64,000 nucleotides of DNA from Tipula vernalis (lineage: Eukaryota > Arthropoda > Insecta > Diptera > Tipulidae). The stretch lies in the NCBI GenBank assembly GCA_958295665.1, contig OY282558.1, forward strand, positions 135,802,326-135,866,325, given 5' to 3'. The stretch's first letter is position 1. Every line of letters begins with the position of its first letter. The translations under genes were made by a program, and so were the position numbers. Below, in pieces: positions 31,337 to 40,805 of this stretch. The notes beneath the pieces were generated by a model. That model was not told the origin of the DNA. It did no database searches and worked only from the letters and a program-made list of their open reading frames with translations.

Positions 31337-34300
31337 ATGATTAAAATAACTCAAATTAACCTTCACCATTCTAAGGCTGCTTCGGCAGCTCAACTCCTCC
31401 AGCTGGCTAGTTCGGGTGAGGATGTGATACTAATCCAAGAACCTTGTATTAACAACAAAAGGATCTGTGGCCTCAGAACCAAGGGGTACAAAATTATATC
31501 CTCTAGCAATTCTTGGGAAAAATAATATTAATCTTTTCCTTCTCTCTCAATACAGCAATGGTGACACTACTGCAGTTAGCCTGGAAGTAGGCACTTGTAG
31601 ATTCTGGCTGGTTGCAGCCTACATGGACCGGGAGAAGGAGGTTCCTCCGAATAACCTGGAGGAGCTGATCCATGTAGAGGAACAATCAAAGGTAGGTGTG
31701 GTACTGGGAGTTGATGCTAATGCGCATCACACTATCTGGGGAAGCACGGACATTAATGAAAGAGGTGAGTCACTTTTTGATTATTTGATGAGTACTAACC
31801 TTTCAGTGTGTAATATTGGGCGGGAACCCACATTTATTACTAGTAACAGGCAGGAGGTTCTAGACGTGACCCTTGCCTCAAATAATATTCTTAATATGGT
31901 TAAAAATTGGAGGGTGGATAAGGAATACTCCTTTTCTGATCATCGATATTTAACCTATAGCCTCGATATTCACCCTGCTACCCGGGAAGCCTTCAGGAAC
32001 CCTAGAAGGACCAACTGGAGCAAATATGAGGAATTATTGGATGATTTGTTGCCGTCGAGGGCTCTGGAGCACCCGACGATCGTTGGGGAGCTGGAGGACA
32101 TGGTGGCTAGCGTTACTAGCGCATGCAACCGATCCTTTCGTGCTGCCTGCCCACTGGCTAAGCCTAGGGGTAGGCAAAAACCAGTATGGTTATCTAGGAA
32201 ACTGGGAACCTATCGTAATGCTTGTAGGACAACCTTTAATAGAGGCAAAAATACAAGGGAGGCCAGGATTGGGAATCCTATAAAGAGAATCTCGGAATTC
32301 AAAAGAAAAAATTAAGAAAGGCACAAAGGAGTTCTTGGATAACCTTCTGTGATAAAATGTAAGAGGCATCCGAAACCTCCGCCTTAGGAAGATTCTTTCC
32401 AAAAGTGCAATCTATTACCAGTTTTTTGATAAAATCGGACGGATCTTGGACAGCTTCTACTGTAGGCTTCCAGTGGAAAATCACTGAAGCTTTTCTTCGA
32501 GACACGTGCGTAGCAGTCATCAGGAATCACTGTCAGTAACCACAGAGGATATCGTAACCAGGAAACGGATCCTATGGTCACTGAGGGGTTTTAAACCATT
32601 TAAATCGGCTGGTCCGGATCAAATTATACACAACTCAGTAATTATTCTTCCCCACCTGGAAGCTATATTCAAAGGGTGTTTGAAGCTGGGCTATATTCCT
32701 AGGTACTGGACGAAGCTCAATGTGGTGTTCATACCGAAAGCGGGGAAAAGCTCACATGTCTATCCTAAGGACCTAATACCAATAACTCTATCATCCTTTC
32801 TTTGAAAACCTTGGAAAGGCTGCTGGATGTACACATTAGAAATAAAATTGGTGCCAGGAAGTGGGCACCGTCTCAAGCATGCGTACATAAAGGGTAGATC
32901 TGTGGGCACTGCTCTGCACCCCTCGGTGTGTACGATTGAGAAATCGATTAATTCGAAGGAATTTGGTTTGATGGCCTTCCTGGTTATAGAGGGCGCCTTT
33001 AATAATGATTAAGCGAAAGCAATCAAGGAGGGATTGGCATTTTTGGAGCTGGACGTTCCGTTGATAGGGTTAATCAATTAAATGCTGGGAAGCAGGCTTG
33101 TTAGCTCGAAGTTGGGGAACTCCACCATCAAGAGGCGAGCAACTAGGGGAATCCCGCAGGGGCGGGAGGGGGGTTCTGTCCCCTCTTATCTGGAACATAG
33201 TGGTAAACGGGTTATTACTAGAATTGGAGAGAGTGGGTATTGAAGTTATCGCTTACGCAGATGACGTAGCTTTGTGGAATTAGTATTAACCCGTCCAAGA
33301 CAGAGTTGGTACTCTTCACTAAGAAATACAAAATCCCGGTAGATGTCCCTCCTACCTTAAATGGCACGAGACTTGCTTTTACTGATAGAGCTAGATATCT
33401 GGGCATTATCTTGGACAGTAAGCTTAGTTGGAAGCCCAACATGTTGGAGAGAATAAACAAAGCTAATATAGCTTTGTACTCCTGTAGGAACGCCATTGGT
33501 CATAGATGGGGTCTTAAGCCGGAGCTGGTACACTGGCTCTACACTGCTGTAGTGAGACCTGTACTCATGTAAGGGGTGGGTGTTTGGTGGCCAGCTCTGG
33601 ACAAGGTAACTTGTAAAAATAAGATTTAGAGGGTGAAAAAAACGGCATGTATGCTTGTAAGCGGAACATTGAGGTCGACACCGACAAGTGCTTTAGAGGT
33701 TATGTTGCACCTTCAATACGGCTGTACGACTTGCAGCCGTCTCTCAGTGGAGGTGTCTTAGTACAGGAAACTCTACTTTCATTAGATCGTTGAAGGATGA
33801 GCTAGCGAATCTTGACTACATTAAACCTACTCTACGCTTCAAGAAGTGATTTCGAACCTCCTTCCCTTCAAGGGAATCCTGAAGGGATAGACCGTTATCG
33901 GAAACCCAAGCGTTGCAATTCTTCACAGATGGCTCCAAGCTAGACGGCAAAGTGGGAGCTGGAGTATTCTGTGACAGATTAAATGTAAACATTACTATTC
34001 GTCTCCCTGATTACTGCAGCGTGTACCAAGCTAGAAGTCGTAGCGATTGAGAAGGTCATGACGTGGTTGAAGCATAATGTGGTATCCTCAGCTGATATCG
34101 CAATCTATGTGGACAGTCAAGTGGCGATCCGGTCGTTAGAATCGGTGTCTTTGGCGTCACGGGTGGCGTTGAGTTGTCACTCATCTCTAAATGAGATGGG
34201 TGAGCATTTCAATATCCAGGTAGTCTGGGTCCCAGGTCACTCGGGCGTCATGGGGAACTGCAGGGCGGATGCACTTGATACGCATGGTACGACTCTCCAA

Positions 34301-34755
34301 CTGCAACTTAAAAGGGCAAGTCTGGAGAGGCATATCACAGCGCTGAGACAAGCACTTGAGAAGCAGAAACTACCCTCAGCGGGGGAAAGGTGGTCTAACA
34401 CCCTTACCTGTAGAGTTGTAAGACAAGTTTGGCCAAAGCTGGACTTGGGGCGCACTAGGGCATTAATATCCCAACGCAGACGTGAATTAAGAACGGTCGT
34501 AGGAATTCCTACGGGACACTGCCTTTTTGGAGAACATGCAAGAAGGCTGGGTCTGGAGGCAAATGACTTCAGCAGAAGCTGCTTGGACGAAAAGGAGGAA
34601 CAGACGTTGGTCCACTTCCTTTGCTCGTGTCCAGCATTGGCACTCAGAAGGCACAAACACTTGAGTAAGTTCAGGATGGAGTGCCTCTCGGATCTCGAAA
34701 ACATTAAAGTGCGGGACGTCTTGCACTACATAAGTAGCTTAAAATGGTTCCAATA
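31337..34755 (+). pseudogene. LINE ORF2: endonuclease, RT, RNase H and C-terminal Cys/His motif, broken
   Basis: Endonuclease: IKITQINLHHSKAASAAQL, VILIQEPC, then after a frameshift near 31520 GVDANAHHTIWGSTDINERG, EPTFITSNRQEVLDVTLAS and YSFSDHRYLTYSLDI. RT: 32570-32800 has FKSAGPDQIIHNSVIILPHL and NVVFIPKAGKSS; 32860-33010 has SQHAYIKGRSVGTAL (next frame) and LVIEGAFNND; 33170-33283 has GVLSPLIWNIVVNGLLLELE and the catalytic IEVIAYADDVALWN. The thumb is at 33306-33572. RNase H: FFTDGSKLDGKVGAGVF near 33920, a one-base frameshift at the catalytic Glu (about 34035), IAIYVDSQVAIRSLES and VVWVPGHSGVMGNCRADAL. The C-terminus has a Cys/His cluster near 34590-34640 and ends at 34755 after LKWFQ. 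Multiple frameshifts and stops. Confidence 0.92.
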
Positions 34756-34842
34756 GGGGTAAAGGGGATATATTCTGTGGTATCACAATGGACCGTCACC
34801 AGTCTAAGTGTGCCTATGCAGTCACTCCAACCTAACCTAACC

Positions 34843-34857
34843 TATCATCCGAAGTCG
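34843..34857 (+). repeat. LINE target-site duplication, right copy
   Basis: TATCATCCGAAGTCG, identical to 29805-29819. Confidence 0.88.
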
Positions 34858-35150
34858 TTCTGCATTCTTTATTACTGTCGACGTTAGTCTGGAGCCTTTA
34901 GTCAAGTTAACCTTGTTAGATGTTTCCCTTTAAATAGCTTGGTGTTTTATAGTATGATGGCGTCGTCAGCAAATGTTGCAATGTCTAGTCGATTTGCACT
35001 TGTCTGCTTTGTGTGATGTGCCCAAGCAATTAAAACACAAACCCTAATTTGTCACAAATAACCTGCTTTCGGGAACTGACAATCCCTTGAATTGTTAACA
35101 GTTTATTAACAGGTGATCCTTTTCGCACTGCACACAGGAACTGGGTCGTG
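34858..35150 (-). pseudogene. BEL/Pao gag zinc-knuckle region
   Basis: The minus-strand reading gives CVQCEKDHLLINC, then a stop and QFKGLSVPESR, and GLCFNCLGTSHKADKCKSTR with HCNIC and RHHTIKHQ following. This is the CX2C...CFNCL..H....C zinc-knuckle string characteristic of BEL/Pao polyproteins. The sequence continues across the LINE insertion into 29819. Stops are present. Confidence 0.85.
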
Positions 35151-35530
35151 ATTCAAAAGTGGCTACGTTGACAATTTTTTTTTTTTTTTTTTTTTGAAAC
35201 AACCTGGGGTCAAAATTGTATATTAAACACTGAAGTGTAATTTGATATCTGTAAAGTCGGTATTTTGAGTTCAAAACTGCAACGTCGATAATTTATTAAT
35301 TAGTACCATATTTGAAAGATAAATATCACCTCTAATAGTTAAGTGATGGGTATAATTTTGTACAGAAATTCGGATGATGTGGCGATCGCTGATTTGGCAA
35401 ACCAATGATTTCGTTCCACCAATTTAACTTTATTTTTATTTAAAAATCGCGGCGAGTGGTGAACAAGTGAACAATCAAGTATTGAAATATTGTTCAGAAA
35501 TCATTTTGGAATTAAAAATAAAACGTTGAA
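35151..35530. other. Short unassigned stretch with poly(T)
   Basis: A T-run of about 21 bases at 35175-35195, then AT-rich sequence with no coding signal. Confidence 0.4.
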
Positions 35531-36440
35531 AATTTATTGTGAAATTTCACATGGTCCTTCGAGCCTCTGAATTCGATGTACGCACGTTCAATCATTTAAA
35601 TCCTTACTCTAAAATCGTCGCTCAACCATTTTTCAACATGTGTGATTATCGCCTTACACTGACCTTGTTTTCATACCAATTCTTTCAGCTCTTCGTTAAC
35701 CATCGTAATCACAATATAAGAGATGAAGAAATGTTAATTGAATAACCTTCTAATTGGAGAAGTTCCCTAATTCCTGTGATTGATTGAAAATTTCGCCAAT
35801 GTTCCAATTAACAGGTTCACTGGTATCACACTTTATTTTTACTAAAGCAAATGAATTTCGATTGATGCTCAGAAACTCGCGAGACTGGGAAAAACCGGCA
35901 TTGAAACTCATAAATCAAATAACCGAACTCCATGAAGAAATGTGCATGCTAATTAGTGATGAACAAGAAGAACACATAAAGTATTTCACAGAACAATACT
36001 TCGAGAATATTGATAGAGAGTATAAAACTATCATCCTTCAAATAACCACGAACATAGAAGGAACGGAAAAAAAGTAAATCAACAAACCAGATAATGGACA
36101 TTCAGCAATCCCGAATTCAAATCGCAATATTTGTTGGTGATTTACCAGAAGTGAACTGGATTCCGTGACACATTCAGCAAGCTGATCCATGAAAATACAC
36201 AGATCAGCGACACCCATAATATCAACTATTTAAAGGGTCAGTTGGAAAGTGCCGAGGCCAAATTGATCAACAATGGAATTTTTAAAATTTTTGGAAGGAA
36301 GATTTAAATCATTAGAGACCTATGGCAACCAAAAGCCAATAATGACATCAACAACTTCCATAACAACAACGTCAAACAGAATCAAAGGAACGAATATACC
36401 GTATGTAATAGAAGAACGGCAATCAATGTATTCTGTTAAC
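35531..36440 (+). pseudogene. Possible LTR-retrotransposon gag fragment
   Basis: An open frame at 35784-36077 (97 codons) has an acidic helical composition (ITELHEEMCMLISDEQEEHI). Just downstream, in shifting frames, 36120-36290 reads FVGDLPEVNWIP, then KLIHENTQISDTHNINYLKG and QLESAEAKLI. This resembles the DUF1759-type gag pattern (W..F.D.F..LIH.N..I.D..KF.YL...L.G.A..LI) of BEL and some gypsy elements. The match is by eye only, and orientation is opposite to the nearby BEL pieces. Confidence 0.5.
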
Positions 36441-37110
36441 TATCGCTGAAATGTCAATCTCGAAATCTGCATTACCGACTTTTTACTTTCGGCTAAATTT
36501 CACAATTATTCCAATTAACTAAAACAGCTTTTATCGTCAAGTTTTGGTTTTTGTAAAACATTTCTAGAAAATTAAATTTTTTTGTTTTTGTTTTTATTTT
36601 TTGGTGAAAAATCACTTTTCAATTAAATTTTGTTTTTGTTTGGAAAACAAGATGAAAAAATCATTTTTACTCTATGATGTCATCCTATTTATGTTTATAT
36701 CATAATTCAATATGATTTAGTATAATGATGTTAATGTAAATGACGATGATTTAGAGATCACCATCCCCTTTAAGTAAATAAAAAAATGGAGGTGTGGCCA
36801 ACACACGACTTTCTTTTACGAACAGAGAATTTTGAGAAATTTTATTTTTTTCTTAATTTTTTTTTTAATTTTTAAATTTTTTTTTAATTTTTTATTTTTT
36901 ATTTTTATTTGTTTTTAATTTTTGGAAACATTTTGTTTTAACTAGTTTTTTGTAAACCTTATACTTTTTAAGATATTTGCAAAATAAATTTTCTGGACCA
37001 AAGGAGTGCCCACTTCCGGTAAGCCGATTTGGAGTAAAATTCACTGGGACCTCCCAATTTATTAAAAAAGCTTAAATCTGAAGTTTCAGTTCGATTGGTT
37101 AAACCATCTG
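36441..37110. other. T-rich low-complexity sequence
   Basis: Long (T)nAA runs at 36836-36920. The segment 36990-37110 (GAGTGCCCACTTCCGGTAAG, CCTCCCAATTTATTAAAAA) precedes the GACAGACT array and looks like part of a dispersed repeat, with no coding content. Confidence 0.45.
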
Positions 37111-37122
37111 GGCTGTAGAGAG

Positions 37123-37186
37123 GACACAGACAGACTGACAGACTGACAGACTGACAGACGGACAGACTGACAGACAGACAGACAAA
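37123..37186 (+). repeat. GACAGACT/GACAGACA microsatellite
   Basis: Tandem GACAGACT units with a few GACAGACG/GACAGACA variants. A shorter CAGACAGACAGACAG run occurs at about 41306-41321. Confidence 0.9.
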
Positions 37187-38339
37187 CACCATTTCGAAAC
37201 CCACTTTTTCGGACTCAGGGGACCTCAAAACAAATAAATCTCTAAAAATCTCAAGGTCCAAAATTTTCATGATTACTATACTTTATTTTACTAGAGTAAA
37301 AGAAAGTAAAAATCAAAAAACGGAAAATTTTATTTTAGAAGGAAAAACTTATCAGTATTTGTTGTGATATTGTGTTGTTTAAATCAATTGATTGTTGAGT
37401 TAGGGTTGAATTGGATTGAATGTAATTTATGATGAGTATCTCGTGGATTGTTTGTTATGTTTCTAGTTTATTCATTACTATTGCTACGACTACAATATAC
37501 TGTAGACTTGCCATTATTATTATTACTACTATTATTGTTGTTATCATTATACGAGATACTCTTTGCCTCTATTAAATGTTTATACACATAGAGTATATAG
37601 TATAGGCGAGGCCATTTACTTGATTGCTAATTTCAAAATTCACAGAAATTAATTACGAATATTGCTTGGGAATTTAAGCGAAATGTATATATGCTTGTGT
37701 ACGTGTACATCCATTATATGTAGATATAATTTACATTTATTTTCCTCTCGTTTTTCTTTTCAATTTACATTATCCTATCGACATAATCGACGCCATATTT
37801 ATTATATATAGGATATATAAAACTTTTTTGCTTTTTTTTTTCGGAACATTCTCATTAGTTTGATGTAATTTTTCTATTTTTTTTTTTTTTTAGCATTTAG
37901 CTGTTGTTGTTTTTATGCGAGTTGTACGGGGAAAACATTTTTTTTTTTGGTTTTGATAGAGCTCGGAAAAATAATGTTAGAGGATAAAAGTAGCGGAAAT
38001 GCAAAAAAAATAAAAAAAAATGGAGTGGAACGAGTGACAGAGAATGGTGGTGGGTGCTGGTTTTGCAGAATTATAGTAATGGATCATATTTATCCGGTAA
38101 TTTTGTTGTTGGACTGTTATGTAGGTGTGGGTGGTCGTTGTCGAGATTGGAACGTTGATGATGATTGAATTTGTGTTTGGTGAGGTAATTAGATTAGATT
38201 AAATTTGGTATATGATTTTCTTGTTTTTGCTAAAATGATTAAATTGATATTCTTCTTCTCGCATCGTGTGTTTGGTATATGTAGTTGATACCATTGTTTT
38301 TGGGAGACGATATTTTGTGATTTGGTTGACAAAGTTCTG
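37187..38339. other. AT-rich intron-like sequence
   Basis: No gene is seen. It includes an ATTATTATTACTACTATTAT microsatellite near 37514-37540 and several T-runs. The frame at 37947-38168 shows no recognised domain. Confidence 0.45.
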
Positions 38340-38864
38340 GTTGAATTTTTTTTCAATCAAGGAGAACGCACTGGGTCAATCTGGCTCTCCACACTTTAAA
38401 TTATACAATGAAAATATTTGAAATTTATTGTGCTTCCGCAACGATTATTTTGAGCACAAACTTACAAACCGGACACTTCCTCGATACAAATACTTGTTAT
38501 AAAAAAAAATATATTTATCAATTTTATTGCTTGTGTGTTGCTCGCCTTACAAAATGGGAATGGCAAAAAAAAACAAAAATAATTCGCCATCTATGAACAA
38601 ATAGTATAAATTTACATAAGTGGTTTACATGTATACACATTTTTATGTAAGTCTGCTTTAGTACACAAAATTTATGTAAGTGTAATTTAATTCTAATTTG
38701 ACACTACTCATTTTAACAGAACAAAATATTTAGAGAAAAAAAATAAAAACAAATAACTTCATCTAATCTAGAGCAGTGGACTGTAAAGCTATGTATTTTG
38801 AGTTATATATTTTCAGGTATGTAGATACGGTAACATCATCCAATTACGAAAGTCAATTTTAACA
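38340..38864 (-). repeat. Probable 3' LTR of a BEL element (outer end uncertain)
   Basis: On the minus strand the BEL integrase frame ends in a purine tract (GGCCGGGAGAA, 38865-38875), followed directly by TGTTAAAATTGAC starting at 38864, a typical polypurine tract and LTR start. The pol stop codon (38861-38859) lies a few bases inside. An AATAAA signal lies at about 38521-38530 on the minus strand. The far end cannot be set because no second LTR is in the window. Confidence 0.5.
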
Positions 38865-39377
38865 TTCTCCCGGCCTTGAATCCATTGATTCAACTGGTAG
38901 TTTGCACAGCTTATGAATGGGCCTTTTTAGCACTCCTAATTTTGTTTGAATATTAGTGATCCTGACCAGACCATCTTTACCACGTATTAATTCAATGACA
39001 TTGCCCATAAGCCATTTAGTAGGAGGTAAATTACTATCGATGATAAGCACGACATCCTTAATTTGTATGTTTTTCTTTATAGTTTGCCATTTATATCTTG
39101 TCTGCAACGCAGTCAAATATTCTAATGACCATCTATTCCAGAAATGCTGCTTACATTGCTGAATCAACTGCCATCTATCCAATTTGTTCATCGGAAATTT
39201 TCGAAGATCATAGTCGGGAACCAATACCATCGAATGCCCCAGTAAAAAATTAGCTGGCGTTAAAATATCATATTCGTCATTGGGTAAACCGCACAAGGGT
39301 CGAGAATTCATGTTAGCTTCAATTTTAACAGCAAGGGTCATCATCTCGTCCACTGCCGTAATTGTAGTTCCGACCAC
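38859..39377 (-). pseudogene. BEL/Pao integrase C-terminal half (DUF5641-type), open but truncated
   Basis: 172 codons are open. Motifs in order: KIEANMNSRPLCGLPNDEYD, LTPANFLLGHSMVLVPDYDL, NKLDRWQLIQQCKQHFWNRW, YLTALQTRYKWQ, IKDVVLIIDSNLPPTKWLMG, GKDGLVRITNIQTKLGVLKR and PIHKLCKLPVE, ending near the LTR. This is the end of the BEL integrase with the post-core domain. The N-terminal part is cut off at about 39400 by the LINE that starts there. It is a different copy from the BEL at 27.7-35.2 kb, which lacks this region. Confidence 0.9.
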
Positions 39378-39404
39378 TCTTTTAAAGTGAAATTTAAACG
39401 ATTT

Positions 39405-40735
39405 ACCGGCTACCTAAGCCCGCCAGATATGGCAGGTGCCGGGGAAATCAAATACCTGAAGCGGACCAAAAACTAGCTCACCCAAGCTAAGATGGCACTG
39501 CATATGCCGAAAGCTGCATGGCTAAGGGGAAGCTTAGTCGCTAATATGCGAACTCCAAATTAGGCGCCATTTGGTTTTAAACCCGTAGCTTTCCTATGAT
39601 AATGCAGAGCTCTGTCATAGGTGACCGTTATTTCTCGTGCAACTCGTGGTAATAAAAATGGATACAAAACAAAATTTACCAACAAATAAGGATGATGGCG
39701 CTCCTCAAGCGCCACAAAATAGCGGAAAAGCCATTGCGGCTCCCAAACCCCAGGCGGATGGAAGCGGCACTAACGTACCAGTATAAGGAAGCAAACACAT
39801 GTCCAGTTTTGACGGTAATTGGACATTGTTTGATGGACCAAGCATCTTTCGAAGAAGCTGTACCGTGCAAAGGTCACCGCCACCTCTATCACAGCAGAGT
39901 GCTGTACTAAGGGATGCTGGACACTTAAAAGTACCAACAGAGGAAGAAAAAAAACGCAGCACTACAGACGGAGGACAATGCCACAGTCATTGCCCCTATT
40001 TTTATGCTGCTGAAAGATGAAGATCAACAGCTGCAGGTTTGTAAAGACGCCATTTCAGCAATGAAACGGGCAACGCATAAACAGAGGAATATTAGCATGG
40101 AGGTCAAAAACGGTCTATGTAAGCTAGAAGAAGCCATAGATATATTTTCTATGCTTAAAAGGAAACGTTGGAGGGACTATCGAAGGAACAGCCAGACGGA
40201 GTCCCTGACATCGGTGGATACCGATGTAGCCCCTTCTAACGTAAACAATAACAAAAGGCGAGCATCCTCTAGCCCGAAAAACAAACGGGAAGAGAAGAAA
40301 AATAAACAGGAGAATAAAGGAAAGCCAGAAGGGGTTGGTCCGGACAGCGAAAAAAGAAAAGAGAAAGGGGAGGAGTTAGAACCGTGGACTGTAGTTCGGT
40401 CAAGGAAAACACCAGCCAAAAAGAAAAGACGAAAAAATAGAGCGCGAAAACCCAGAATAAAACCGGAGGCCCTACTGATTAAAACCGGAAAGGATCAAAC
40501 TTATGCACAAGTGCTGGGTACGATAAGGAATAAGGTTAACCCGGAGGCTTCGGATACAGAAATCAAATCTGTACGCCGTACCAGGATGGGCGATGTCCTC
40601 TTGGAATTTGGCGCAAATACGGGAAATAAGGGAACCTTCTGCGAGGCTTTGAGAGGTGCCCTGGGAGAGACGGCAACAGTGCGAAGCCTGGAACCCAAAA
40701 TCACCCTCGAAATCAGGAACCTTGTATCTTAAAAA
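39405..40735 (+). mobile_element. LINE 5' portion (R1/I-like ORF1), truncated at 3' end
   Basis: It begins within the BEL integrase at about 39405. The leader (39405-39657) shares GCATATGCCG, the TATGCGAACTC block, TTTCCTATGATAATGC-like spacing and a final AACTCGTGGTAATAAAAATGG with the leaders at 12840-12990 and 29890-30105. It carries only ORF1 and ends at about 40735, where gypsy integrase sequence begins. A normal LINE truncates at the 5' end, so loss of the 3' half implies later deletion or replacement. Confidence 0.75.
39658..40732 (+). pseudogene. LINE ORF1 (RNA-binding gag-like protein), one early disruption
   Basis: The ATG at 39658 opens MDTKQNLPTNKDDGAPQAPQ and stops at about 39784. 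The frame continuing from about 39935 to 40732 encodes MLLKDEDQQLQVCKDAISAM, a strongly basic KR/EK stretch (residues about 75-150 of the long frame), then LLIKTGKDQTYAQVLGTIRN, RRTRMGDVLLEFGANTGNKG and SLEPKITLEIRNLVS. The last blocks match the RRM-like region that precedes CCHC knuckles in R1/I-type ORF1. The knuckles are absent because the element is cut there. Confidence 0.8.
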
Positions 40736-40805
40736 CGAAGCTAGAAAATCAAAATTAGATTCATTATGGTTAGGTCCATACTTAGTACTAGAAATAATTT
40801 CTTAA
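40736..40805 (+). pseudogene. Short gypsy integrase C-terminal scrap
   Basis: The reading NEARKSKLDSLWLGPYLVLE is like the integrase C-terminal GPF/Y module (KL.P.W.GP..V.E). The frame ends at a stop near 40805. Length allows only a tentative call. Confidence 0.45.

Larger units (their letters stand above)
29820..34842 (+). mobile_element. Full-span LINE (I/Loa-like with RNase H) inserted in BEL, decayed
   Basis: It is flanked by an exact 13-15 bp target-site duplication, so both ends are defined: 5' CCTTATAATTGCCGTCG and 3' CTCCAACCTAACCTAACCTA. The short CCTAA repeat tail replaces poly(A). Contents are a leader (29820-30101), ORF1 (30102-about 31260) and ORF2 (31337-34755). The duplicated target is still identical while the reading frames carry many stops and frameshifts. 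The leader resembles those at 12840 and 39480. Confidence 0.9.

Noticed and set aside
34237..34704. 155-codon minus-strand frame
   Set aside because: Antisense shadow of the LINE RNase H and C-terminus.
36968..37270. Minus-strand frame with SVCLSV repeats
   Set aside because: Translation of the GACAGACT microsatellite.
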